This document shows positions 26,148 through 35,406 of a stretch of DNA of 64,000 bases, in pieces. The stretch spans positions 2,604,001 through 2,668,000 of the forward strand of contig NZ_CP019428.1 in assembly GCF_009834565.1 (NCBI RefSeq), written 5' to 3'. Position 1 is the stretch's first letter, and each line of letters opens with the position of its first letter. The notes beneath the pieces are model-generated. The model searched no databases. It saw only the letters and a list, made by a program, of their open reading frames with translations, and was not told where the DNA came from. A program made the position numbers and the translations under genes. The DNA is from Pseudomonas sp. R76. Lineage in GTDB: Bacteria > Pseudomonadota > Gammaproteobacteria > Pseudomonadales > Pseudomonadaceae.

Positions 26148-29100
26148 TACTTCTTCTCGATGGGAAATGCGGTGAATGGCTCGGTGCTATCTCTATCGAA
26201 CTTCACCTCGAACCAATTTAGGTTTTCATTAAGGTGTGGGTTTGCTGCATCTGCTCTGTTAGGTCGATAACCGCGTCCTGCTCCAGGTAACTCGAGTTTG
26301 AGTGTAGGGTTTCGATTGTGGTCTGTCCCATTGAACGGATCTAACCCAAGCGATTTACGTGTCAAGGCCTTGTTCAAGGCGCTCAGTTGCATCCGCCAAC
26401 TATGAAACTGAGAGCTTAAGTTTCCCCTGGCACCTGGCCTCCGCAATCCAGTGCCCGGATCTGTTCCATCAATTGCCCTCTGTTTCAGAGCCGGGTCGGT
26501 GATTTCGGGGCCGTGTTTGGCGACAGTATGCATGTCATACCTATCTTCTATTTCGAGTACCCGCCGTTTGGCGTTTGCCTCAACAAGCTCTTCTACTCGT
26601 GCCCGTCGATGTTCCCGTGACGGTTGTGGTACTTCTGGTTGTCGCTGATCAACCTTCGTCTTTTCAGTCGGTTTTTCGAACCCAGTAGTGGGTTTACAAC
26701 CATCTCCACCAGGGCACGAGTTCAATCCCAACGGATCCACCCACCCCGTAGGATTAGGCACGTACTGGTACGCATTGATCCCACCCGCCAGCTTCACCGG
26801 GTCCGGCGTCAGGTAACGACCAATATCCGGATTGTAGTAGCGATGGCGGTTGTAGTGCAGTCCGCTTTCCGCGTCGAAGTATTGGCCTTGGAAGCGCAGC
26901 GGGTTGTCGATTTTCTCGATGTCTAGGCGGCTGATCTGGCCGTAGGCGCGGTAATGCGCGGACCAGACGATTTCTCCGTCGGGGGCGGTGAGTTCCTGCG
27001 GGGTGCCTAGGTGGTCCAGTTGGTAGTGGAAGGGCTGGGTGTCTTGAGGGCCAAAGCCTTCCAGCAGTGCTAACGGCCGAAAGCTGTCCGGCTCGTAGAT
27101 GTAACTGCGATGACGATCTGCGTGATGCTCGGCAACCAGCTTGTCGCCTTGCCAGAAAAACTCAGTGGTTACCCCATCAACGGTTTTGCTGATCCGCCGA
27201 CCAAACGGGTCATAGCGATAGCTGGCCGTTTTCCCGTTGGGTTGAGTAACGCCGATCAACCGATGCTGACAGTCGTAGCGATACTCGGTGACGAGTTGAT
27301 GGCCTTTACCGCGCCTCTGGCGGATCAGATTGCCGAACGCGTCATAGTCATAATGATGATCGCCCTGGATCACCAGCCGATTCCCCGCCACGATGTCCGG
27401 CCCTGGGCGGTCTTGCATGAGCAGGTTTCCAGCCGGGTCGTGGCCGAAGCGCTCCTGCTGGTCTTGCGAATGATCGGCGCGGGTCAGGCGGGCGAGGGGG
27501 TCGTAGTGGTAGTGGTGTTCGCCTTTGCGGGTGTCGAGCAGGCGGGTGAGGTTGCCGGTTTTGTCGTAGTCGTAGTGGCGGCGGTAGAGTTTGTGTTCTT
27601 CCTGGGTCACTGCGTGGACGTGCAGGCGGTTTTGCTCGTCGTAGTGGTAGTGGCTGAGCAGTTGGCCTTGCTGGCGTTGGCGTTCTTTTCCGGTGTTGAA
27701 CAGGTGAGACGTTAGGGTTTTGCCATTCAGTTCGACGGTGGCGAGGTGGCCGCCTTTGTCGTGGTTGAAGGTGAGGCGGTTGTTGTCCGGCAGGCGCAGG
27801 TTCTTCAGTTGGCCGCAGGCGTCGTAGCCGTAGCGCAGGGTGCCCCAGCCTTGGTGGTCGGCGGTGAGGCGGTTTTGGCTGTCGTATTCGTAGGCCAGGG
27901 CCCAGTGGCCGTCATCGACGCTGAGGAGGTTGCCCTGGCGGTCGTAGGTGTATTCAACAACGTTGGAATCGGGAAGGGTTTTTCGTACGAGCCGCCCGGA
28001 AGCGTCTCGCTCGTAGCGGGTAATTAGCTGACTGCCGTCATCGCCGTGTTCGGTCTTTTCCAGCAGGTTGCCGTTGAGGTCGTAGACGTACGCCGTACGC
28101 TGGCCATCAAAACCGATTTCTTGCTGGATCAGGCCGTTGGGGTGGTAATCAAGTTGGTAGGTTTCACCGACCTCGTTTTCGATCTCGGTCAGTAGTAACC
28201 GGGTGTTGTCGTAGCGGTAGTTGACCTGGGTGCCATCGGCGTTGAGGCGGCGGCTGATCAGGTGCAGGCCGTCGGCGTATTCGTAGCGGGTGACGTGGCC
28301 CAATTCATCACGTTCGGAGGTGATTTTTCCGTACGGGTTGTAGCTGTATTCTCGCGCTGCACCGCCAGGAAGTACGACACGAACCAACCGACCCACACCG
28401 TTCCACTGATACTGGGTCAGCGCGCCATGCTCATCCTCACGCGCAACCTGTCGCCCAACATCGTCATAGCGATACCGCTTAACCCCGCCATTCGGCAGTT
28501 GCTCTTCAAGGAGCTGCCCACGCTCATTCCAAACCAGCCGATGACAACCGTTATCCGGATACCAAACCCCAACCAGTTGCCCGTGTTTGTTGTAGGTGTA
28601 GTCCGTAACGTTGCCGTCAGGATCTGTCTGACGCGTAACGTCGCCCTGATCATTACGCTCATACTTCCAAACCGCTTCACCGCGCCGCACAACCCGTACG
28701 AACCCGTTGTCATGCTCGTAGGAAGTCGGCTCATCCTCCCCCGGAAACAACGCCACCAAGCGTCCAGCATCGTCATACTGATACGCCGTCACCGCCCCCA
28801 GCGGATCCTGCTCAACCGTCAGTCGGCCCTTGTCGTCGTAGGATTTGAAGTGCTCGGCGCCATCAGGATCAATCCGCTGCACCAGCCGCGCGCGCTGGTC
28901 ATGGACATACACTTCCTGACTGCCATCAGCGTTATGAACCGTGACCCTGCCACCGTCCTCCCACACATACCGCGTATCCATCTGCGAAAAGCTGGCCCAG
29001 TGCCGAACACAGCGCGCCGCCTTGCCGGAACGCTCCCATTCCCAAAAGAAACTCGCCCCACCGGCCAATTGCCGCTCAAGAATGACGTGCTGATCGTCGT

Positions 29101-30964
29101 ACCGATAAACCTCGCTTTCGCCTACGGCATTGGTCGCGGAAACCAGTCGCCCAGCCTCGTCATAGGCGTAGGAAACGACGTTCTGCTCGGTTACCCATAC
29201 ATACGGCTCACGGCCTTTGGCGCGATGAACCTGATAGTCCACCGCCACAATGCGCCCAAGCTCATAGCGCAAAAACAAAGACCGGCCTACACCGTTATCC
29301 AGCCGCTCAATCCGTCCCAAGCGATCACGAATAACCCGCAACCGGTTGTCATACGCGTCACTGATTGCTGTCAGCTGACCATCGAGGAAGTGATAAAAGC
29401 GCGATGCCTGAGCCAGCACCAGCTCATCGGGCAAATCGCCCAAATAGATCGCGGCTTCGGCCAAGCTGTTGGTAATCGCCGGTCGTGCCACAGTCGGCAA
29501 GGGCAGGGCAGTCGACCGATTCTCATGATCCGTCCAAACCACCGAATCACCCGAAACCACCAACCGCTGCGCCAGCGAATGACTCCAGCCAAACCCCAAC
29601 CCGCAATCCACTTCCACCGCGCTGGTGCGGTACAACCGCATCCACTCAAACGGCAAAATCCCGTCCAGCGCGCCATCGGTGAGGGTGAGCAATTCTTCCC
29701 CGGTAACCATCGACACCGGGCAGCCATTGGTGGCCGTTTTATCCGCAGGGGCCGCCGCATCGCCCTGGGGATTTTTCGCAGCGACAGGCACATCATCGAC
29801 ATGTTCCTGGCGCACCAACGTCGTCTGCTGGGTCTTCTTACGAACCGCAGGCACCGCATTCGCAACCAGATTTTCCCCAGCCTTCAGCGGCGCAACCGGC
29901 ACGGTCTTAATCTGAGTCGCCGCACTACTGGCCAGCAACGGCTTAACCACCTCGGCATGCGGCTCCAACTTGGGCATCACCAACGTTTTAGCCAGCAACT
30001 CCAGCAAACCTCGCGTCCGCCCAGACTTGATATGCCCAATCACCTGAGTACCCAGGCGCACCGCCACACCCATGCCCGCCGTCGCCCAAATCAACAGCAG
30101 GTTGATCAACACCTCGCCAGTGATTTCCCCCATCAACTCATTCATTTCTTGCGGTGGCAGCATGCGCATCCAGCTGACCATCGCCGACACATAAATGAAC
30201 AACAGCGGCTCATCGCTGAGCACCAGCAGGCCGTTGGCAATCGTGTCGTTGCCGAGCTTCAGCAGTTCATCAAGCTCGGTTTGGGAGAGGTATTGCAGCA
30301 ATTTCTCGCTGTTGGGCTTGATGTCCGCCAACAGGTCGTACAGCTGCGTTATGTTGTCCCACAGGCTGTACAGCGCTTTGCCCATGCCGCTGAGAAACGC
30401 CGCTTCCAGCATCCTGCGTCGGTCCAGCGGGGTCGCGTCGGTATAGTCCTTCCACTGTGCCTGGAACCTGTTGTTCCACTCGTCGCGCAGGCGCGCTTCC
30501 AGCGCCGCGATCACCGCCTGATAAGACGCATACAGCGCCTTGACGTGATCCTGGGAAACGTTGGGATAAAAACTGATTCGGTACTGCTGGTTACGATCAC
30601 ACTCGGTGATTTCGAGAATGCCGCTGGGGCCGATGGTCTTGCGGATCGGCTCGCCCAGTGGGCCGCCGTTGGGGTCGACGCGTTGCAGTATCACCGGCGT
30701 GTTGCCGATGGGCACAAACCGTGTGCTCTGGAACATGTGCACCAGGGTCAAGGTGCCGTTGGCCTGGCAGGTGGCGACGGTGCTGCTGGGATAAAGAGAG
30801 CGGGTGATGGGCGCGACCAGCGCCACTTCATCGCCCACCTTGAACACCTGCTCGACCTCCAGCGCCGAAAAGCTCCAGAAGCTCGAAGCCCATTGGTCAA
30901 AGGTGTTCAGGCATTGCCGAAAGTCGCGCAAGACGGTTTCAACATCGACCGTCTTTGCATCCAT
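26147..30964 (-). CDS. Rhs polymorphic toxin with C-terminal RNase-like tip
   Basis: About 1605 residues. The N-terminal ~400 residues have hydrophobic helices and no PAAR motif. A DUF6531-like start of the cage follows (CPVSMVTGEELLTLTDGAL), then dozens of YD repeats (RYDxxGR, YxYDxxG) and the core end GWVDPLGLN near residue 1410, where the toxin tip begins. The ~190-residue tip has HTVAKHG, SSQFHSW and a terminal PFTAFPI, a motif order like BECR-fold (barnase/EndoU/ColE5) ribonucleases of CDI and Rhs systems. Probably a T6SS-linked or contact-delivered antibacterial toxin. A TTG at 31000 is an alternative start. Confidence 0.88.
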   Translation of the reverse strand: MDAKTVDVETVLRDFRQCLNTFDQWASSFWSFSALEVEQVFKVGDEVALVAPITRSLYPSSTVATCQANGTLTLVHMFQSTRFVPIGNTPVILQRVDPNGGPLGEPIRKTIGPSGILEITECDRNQQYRISFYPNVSQDHVKALYASYQAVIAALEARLRDEWNNRFQAQWKDYTDATPLDRRRMLEAAFLSGMGKALYSLWDNITQLYDLLADIKPNSEKLLQYLSQTELDELLKLGNDTIANGLLVLSDEPLLFIYVSAMVSWMRMLPPQEMNELMGEITGEVLINLLLIWATAGMGVAVRLGTQVIGHIKSGRTRGLLELLAKTLVMPKLEPHAEVVKPLLASSAATQIKTVPVAPLKAGENLVANAVPAVRKKTQQTTLVRQEHVDDVPVAAKNPQGDAAAPADKTATNGCPVSMVTGEELLTLTDGALDGILPFEWMRLYRTSAVEVDCGLGFGWSHSLAQRLVVSGDSVVWTDHENRSTALPLPTVARPAITNSLAEAAIYLGDLPDELVLAQASRFYHFLDGQLTAISDAYDNRLRVIRDRLGRIERLDNGVGRSLFLRYELGRIVAVDYQVHRAKGREPYVWVTEQNVVSYAYDEAGRLVSATNAVGESEVYRYDDQHVILERQLAGGASFFWEWERSGKAARCVRHWASFSQMDTRYVWEDGGRVTVHNADGSQEVYVHDQRARLVQRIDPDGAEHFKSYDDKGRLTVEQDPLGAVTAYQYDDAGRLVALFPGEDEPTSYEHDNGFVRVVRRGEAVWKYERNDQGDVTRQTDPDGNVTDYTYNKHGQLVGVWYPDNGCHRLVWNERGQLLEEQLPNGGVKRYRYDDVGRQVAREDEHGALTQYQWNGVGRLVRVVLPGGAAREYSYNPYGKITSERDELGHVTRYEYADGLHLISRRLNADGTQVNYRYDNTRLLLTEIENEVGETYQLDYHPNGLIQQEIGFDGQRTAYVYDLNGNLLEKTEHGDDGSQLITRYERDASGRLVRKTLPDSNVVEYTYDRQGNLLSVDDGHWALAYEYDSQNRLTADHQGWGTLRYGYDACGQLKNLRLPDNNRLTFNHDKGGHLATVELNGKTLTSHLFNTGKERQRQQGQLLSHYHYDEQNRLHVHAVTQEEHKLYRRHYDYDKTGNLTRLLDTRKGEHHYHYDPLARLTRADHSQDQQERFGHDPAGNLLMQDRPGPDIVAGNRLVIQGDHHYDYDAFGNLIRQRRGKGHQLVTEYRYDCQHRLIGVTQPNGKTASYRYDPFGRRISKTVDGVTTEFFWQGDKLVAEHHADRHRSYIYEPDSFRPLALLEGFGPQDTQPFHYQLDHLGTPQELTAPDGEIVWSAHYRAYGQISRLDIEKIDNPLRFQGQYFDAESGLHYNRHRYYNPDIGRYLTPDPVKLAGGINAYQYVPNPTGWVDPLGLNSCPGGDGCKPTTGFEKPTEKTKVDQRQPEVPQPSREHRRARVEELVEANAKRRVLEIEDRYDMHTVAKHGPEITDPALKQRAIDGTDPGTGLRRPGARGNLSSQFHSWRMQLSALNKALTRKSLGLDPFNGTDHNRNPTLKLELPGAGRGYRPNRADAANPHLNENLNWFEVKFDRDSTEPFTAFPIEKK

Positions 30965-31110
30965 TGGAGCCAGGGCCAGCCTGCCAATGACCGGGTTCAA
31001 GCGACAGCCCCATCAACAGGGGTTCCAACACAAAAAACCATCTGCAATCCCTCGCACTGTGTGATCAGGCGAAGGACTTTGCAGAGGTTTTCAAGCGATA
31101 TCTGTAGAGC

Positions 31111-34100
31111 TTATCCGGCTGTGGCGTGGGATGTTTCAGTAGTCTTCGTCCGCTCCCGCCCAAGCACCAGGCTGCACAGCGCCGGCAGGAATAACAGCGT
31201 CAACACCGTGCCCACCAGCACGCCGCCAATCAGCACATAGGCCAACGAAGACCAGAACACCGACAGCGTCAGCGGGATAAACGCCAGCGCCGCCGCCAGC
31301 GCGGTCAAAATCACCGGCCGTGCGCGGCGCACGGTGGCTTCGATAATCGCCTCGCGAATCGCCATGCCGTGTTCCTGGTTCTGGCGAATCTGGTCGGTGA
31401 AGATCAGCGTGTTGCGCATCAGGATGCCGCCGATGCCGATCAGGCCGAGAATCGCGTTAAACCCGAACGGCTGGTTGAACAGCAGCAAGGTCGGTACGGC
31501 GCCGATCAAGCCCAGCGGCGCGGTGGCGAAGACCATGAACATCACGCCGAACGAGCGTACCTGGAACATGATCACTGTGAGCGTCAGCAGAATCATGATC
31601 GGGAACAGTGCGGCCAGGGCGACGTTGGCCTTGGCGCTTTCTTCCACCGGGCCGCCGATGTCGATCTGGTAACCGGCAGGCAGTTTGGCGATCAGCGGTT
31701 GCAGGTCTTTGTACACGGCCATTTCCACGTCGGGCGGTTGTACGCCGTCGATGATGTCGGCGCGCACTTCCACGGTGCTCGCGCGGTTGCGGCGCTTGAG
31801 GATCGGCTCTTCCATGACCGCCTGGAAATGCCCGACCTGGGCCAGTGGCACCGAAGTGCCGGCGCTGTTGGTCAGTGTCATGTTGTTGAGGTTGCCGAGG
31901 TTTTCGCGCTGGCTGCCCTGCGCGCGGGCGACCACGGACACGGTGCGGTTGCCTTCGCGCACCTCGGTAATCGGGTTGCCGCTGAGCAAGGCATTGAGCT
32001 GCGATTTGACCTCGTTTGGGGTGAAACCCAACAAGCGCAGGCGGTCCTGATCCAGCACCAGGCGATAACCGCTGGTGCGCTCACCCCAGTCGAGGAAGGC
32101 GTCCTTGGTCAGCCGGTTGGTGGCCACCACGCGACGCACCTGCTCGGACAGCCCGCGCAGCACATCCACATTCGGCCCCGACACCCGAAACACTACCGGA
32201 AACGGCACAGGCGGCCCGAACAACAGCTGTGTGACCCGCACCCGCGCCGCCGGGAATTCACCGGCCGCAATGCGCTCCCGCATGCGCACTTTCAACGCAT
32301 CGCGGGCATGCGAGTCCGGGGTTTGCACGATCAGCTTGGCAAACGCCGGGTCGGGCAACTCGGGGTTCAGTGACAGGAAAAAGCGTGGCGCGCCGCCGCC
32401 CACATAGGTGTCGACCATGCGGGTCTGCTGCTCCTGCAGCAGGGCTTTTTCCAGTTGCGCCGCCACCGTCTCGGTGCTTTTGAATGCGCTGCCGGGCGGC
32501 ATATACACCTCAAGAATCAACTCGGAACGGTCGGAGTTGGGGAAGAACTGCTTCTTCACCACGCCCATGCCCAAGCCGCACACCACAAAGGCGGCGATGA
32601 CCAAGCCGGTTACCAGCCAACGCCTGCGCACGCAGGCTTCGACTAAACCACGCAGTTTCTGGTAGTAACGCCCGGCGTAAATGGCATCGTGGCCACCCGG
32701 CACCGGCTTGATCTGCGGCAGCAGTTTCACGCCGAGGTAGGGCGTAAACACCACGGCCACCAGCCACGACGAAATCAGCGCAAAGCCAACGATCCAGAAA
32801 ATATTGCCGGCATATTCGCCCGCGCCCGAACGCGCAAAACCCACCGGCAGAAAGCCAATGATCGTCACCAGCGTGCCGGTCAGCATCGGCGCGGCGGTGG
32901 AACTCCAGGCGAAAGTGGCGGCGTGAATCCGATCAAAGCCTTCCTCGAGTTTCACCACCATCATCTCGATGGCAATGATCGCGTCGTCCACCAGCAAGCC
33001 CAGGGAAATAATCAGCGCGCCGAGGGTAATGCGGTCGAATTCACGCCCGGTGAGCAGCATGATCACAAACACTACGGACAAGGTCAGTGGCACCGCTGCG
33101 GCCACCACCAAGCCGACGCGAAAGCCCAGCGCCAACAGGCTGATGATCATCACCACGGCCAGGGCGACGAAGAATTTCAGCATGAATTCATTCACCGCCA
33201 GGCTGATGTTCTTGGCCTGGTCGGAGACCTTGGCGAAGTTCACCCCCAGCGGCAGGTCGGCCTGAATTCTGGCTTCCTGGGCCTTGAGGCTTTTGTCCAG
33301 TTCCAGGCCGTTGAAGTGCTTCTCCATGATCACGCCGAGCATCAACGCCGGGTCGCCCTGGTGGCGGATGCGGTAGCTGGGCGGGTCTTCATAGCCACGG
33401 CTGACCGTGGCCACATCGGCAATGCGCAGCACGCGGCCATTGACTTCCAGCGGTACGTTTTCGATCAACGCCAGGCTGTCGAACGCGCCGTCGATGCGGA
33501 TATAGGCGCGCGCGCCGGCAGTTTCGACGAAGCCCGACGGCGCCACGGCGTTCTGCGCGGCGAGGGCGGCGAAGATCTGGTCCGGCTTGATGCCCAACGT
33601 TGCCAGGCGTTCATACGAGAACTCGACGAAGATCCGCTGGGCCTGCTCACCGAGGATGTTGACCTTTTTCACGCCGGGCAGGTTGAGCAAACCCTGGCGC
33701 AGCTCTTCGGCCATTTGCACTTGCTGGCGGTGCGGCAAGTGCTCCGCTTCCAGTGCGTAAAGGGCGAAGTAAACGTCGGAATATTCATCGTTGAAAAACG
33801 GCCCAATCACGCCCTTGGGCAGTTTCGCGGCTTCATCGCTGAGCTTTTTGCGGGTCTGGTAGAACAGGTCCTGGATTTCACTCGGGCGCGTGGACTCTTT
33901 GTAGGTCATGCGCATCGACACAAAACCCGGCTGGGCGATGGTCTCGACGCGGTCGTAATAGTCGAGTTCCTGCAGGCGTTTTTCCAGGCGGTCGGCGACT
34001 TGCTCCTGCATTTCATCGGCGGTGGCGCCGGGCCAGGCGGCGGTAATGGTCATGACCTTGACGGTAAACGACGGGTCTTCAGCGCGCCCCAGTTTGCCGA

Positions 34101-34194
34101 ACGAGAAGATCCCGGCGGCGAGAATCGCGATGATCAGAAACAGCGTGACGGCGCGGTGTTTCACCGCCAGTTCGGAAAGGTTAATGCCGCGCAT
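31111..34194 (-). CDS. RND efflux transporter, inner-membrane pump
   Basis: A 1027-residue AcrB/MexB-superfamily pump: TM1 at about 14-34, a large periplasmic porter region, the central TM cluster with GRE...LGALIISLGLLVDDAIIAIE (TM4 Asp residues of the proton relay), a second periplasmic half, and TM8-TM12 ending near residue 1012. The sequence (GRAEDPSFTVKVMTI, WPGATADEMQEQV) fits the HAE-1-like group often paired with short lipoprotein adaptors. It is second in the operon after the adaptor (2-bp gap). No outer-membrane channel gene is adjacent, so it may share one such as OprM. Confidence 0.92.
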   Translation of the reverse strand: MRGINLSELAVKHRAVTLFLIIAILAAGIFSFGKLGRAEDPSFTVKVMTITAAWPGATADEMQEQVADRLEKRLQELDYYDRVETIAQPGFVSMRMTYKESTRPSEIQDLFYQTRKKLSDEAAKLPKGVIGPFFNDEYSDVYFALYALEAEHLPHRQQVQMAEELRQGLLNLPGVKKVNILGEQAQRIFVEFSYERLATLGIKPDQIFAALAAQNAVAPSGFVETAGARAYIRIDGAFDSLALIENVPLEVNGRVLRIADVATVSRGYEDPPSYRIRHQGDPALMLGVIMEKHFNGLELDKSLKAQEARIQADLPLGVNFAKVSDQAKNISLAVNEFMLKFFVALAVVMIISLLALGFRVGLVVAAAVPLTLSVVFVIMLLTGREFDRITLGALIISLGLLVDDAIIAIEMMVVKLEEGFDRIHAATFAWSSTAAPMLTGTLVTIIGFLPVGFARSGAGEYAGNIFWIVGFALISSWLVAVVFTPYLGVKLLPQIKPVPGGHDAIYAGRYYQKLRGLVEACVRRRWLVTGLVIAAFVVCGLGMGVVKKQFFPNSDRSELILEVYMPPGSAFKSTETVAAQLEKALLQEQQTRMVDTYVGGGAPRFFLSLNPELPDPAFAKLIVQTPDSHARDALKVRMRERIAAGEFPAARVRVTQLLFGPPVPFPVVFRVSGPNVDVLRGLSEQVRRVVATNRLTKDAFLDWGERTSGYRLVLDQDRLRLLGFTPNEVKSQLNALLSGNPITEVREGNRTVSVVARAQGSQRENLGNLNNMTLTNSAGTSVPLAQVGHFQAVMEEPILKRRNRASTVEVRADIIDGVQPPDVEMAVYKDLQPLIAKLPAGYQIDIGGPVEESAKANVALAALFPIMILLTLTVIMFQVRSFGVMFMVFATAPLGLIGAVPTLLLFNQPFGFNAILGLIGIGGILMRNTLIFTDQIRQNQEHGMAIREAIIEATVRRARPVILTALAAALAFIPLTLSVFWSSLAYVLIGGVLVGTVLTLLFLPALCSLVLGRERTKTTETSHATAG

Positions 34195-34196
34195 GC

Positions 34197-35303
34197 TCAG
34201 TGGTCCTGTTTACGGTTGAGGGCCAGCGCCTGGGCGGGCAGCAGGCGCACCGCGTCGCCGCTGTGCAGCAGGTGAGCGCCGAGGGCGACGATGGTCTGGC
34301 CGGGGGTGAGGCCGCTGTCGATCAGGGCGTCTTCCTGGCCGAGGCTGACGACGTTGACGGGCGCGAAGCTGACCTTGTCGTCATCACCGATCAGCCACAC
34401 GCCGGTGCCAAGCCCTGCGTCTTGCAAGGCGCCGATGGGCACGCGGGTTTGCTGGGCCTGGCCGTTGCCTTGCAGGCGCACGGTGATGGTCGAGCCGAGG
34501 GCGAAGCGCTCGACGGCGCCGTGCAACACGTAGCGCGCGCGGTAGGTGCGGGTGGTCGGGTCGGCGCTGGCGGACAGCTCGCGCAGCGTGGCGGTCACGG
34601 CCTGGTCCGGCGCGCCGAAGGGGAAGGCCAGGGCTTTTTGCGAGGCTTGGTCGCGCTGGTTTTCCGGCAGGTTGACGATGGCTTCGCGGGCGCCGTCATG
34701 GGCCAGGCGCGCGACGATTTGCCCTTCGGCGACGACTTGGCCGCGGTCTACGCGCACATCGGTGATGATGCCGTCGCCGTCGGCCTTGAGCACCGAGTAG
34801 GTGCGGCGGTTTTCGATCTGGCTGGCATCCGATTGCGCCGCAGCCAACTCGGCTTCGGCGACGCGCAGGTCTGTCGCCGACTGGTCGAAGATCTGCCGCG
34901 ACACCGCGCCGGTGTTGGCCAGGCGCTGGTAGCGGTTTTCATCATCTCGGCGCTGGCGCAGTTGCGCCTGGGCGGCGTTTACGCGGTTCCTGGCCGAGCG
35001 CAGGGCCAGTTCAAAATCGCCGATGTCCAGCACCAATAGGGTATCGCCATGGGACACATGCTGGCCGGGGTCGACCTTGCGTTCGATGACTTTGCCGCTG
35101 ACCCTAAAGCCCAAGTCGCTTTCGGTGCGTGCCGCCACCACGCCGGTATAGGCGCTTTGTTGGGTGCCGGCCGCTTCCACTTTGGCGGCCAGAACCGGAC
35201 GCGGCGGTGGCACTTCGGCGGTGGTGTCGGCCTGGCTGTTGCAGCCGCTGAGGATGATCAACAGGGCCAGGGGCGTGAGAAGACGCGGGGTAAGAGGGTT
35301 CAT
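34197..35303 (-). CDS. RND efflux periplasmic adaptor lipoprotein
   Basis: A 368-residue membrane-fusion protein. The signal peptide ends in the lipobox LSGC (acylated Cys21). It has a split biotinyl-lipoyl domain (VSGKVIERKVDPGQHVSHGD and later KADGDGIITDVRVDRGQVV), a coiled-coil hairpin between (about 100-165), a beta-barrel and a membrane-proximal domain. It bridges the pump to an outer-membrane channel. ATG at 35303 is used because it gives the lipoprotein signal. First gene of the operon, divergent from the MFS gene at 35407. Confidence 0.9.
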   Translation of the reverse strand: MNPLTPRLLTPLALLIILSGCNSQADTTAEVPPPRPVLAAKVEAAGTQQSAYTGVVAARTESDLGFRVSGKVIERKVDPGQHVSHGDTLLVLDIGDFELALRSARNRVNAAQAQLRQRRDDENRYQRLANTGAVSRQIFDQSATDLRVAEAELAAAQSDASQIENRRTYSVLKADGDGIITDVRVDRGQVVAEGQIVARLAHDGAREAIVNLPENQRDQASQKALAFPFGAPDQAVTATLRELSASADPTTRTYRARYVLHGAVERFALGSTITVRLQGNGQAQQTRVPIGALQDAGLGTGVWLIGDDDKVSFAPVNVVSLGQEDALIDSGLTPGQTIVALGAHLLHSGDAVRLLPAQALALNRKQDH

Positions 35304-35332
35304 GGCGGGCTCCAGGAGGGTGACCATTAGGC

Positions 35333-35356
35333 AAAAAATTACGGACATAATTTTTT
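35333..35356. promoter_or_regulatory. Candidate operator between the RND operon and the MFS gene
   Basis: AAAAAATTA-CGGACA-TAATTTTTT is a perfect 9-bp inverted repeat with a 6-bp spacer in a 103-bp divergent gap that is otherwise AT-rich. The form suits a dimeric repressor controlling both efflux units. No regulator gene is adjacent; the nearest TetR gene is at 39241. Confidence 0.45.
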
Positions 35357-35406
35357 ACGCATATTATGGTCGAAATATAAATTAATCCAGCCCCCGGATA
35401 TTCCTC

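Noticed and set aside
28262..31240. A 992-codon open frame on the plus strand
   Set aside because: It is antisense to the YD repeats of the Rhs gene, has no family features, and arises from the biased codon use of the real gene.
32689..34275. A 528-codon plus-strand frame
   Set aside because: Antisense shadow of the RND pump gene; composition rich in His, Gln and Arg as typical of GC-rich antisense frames.
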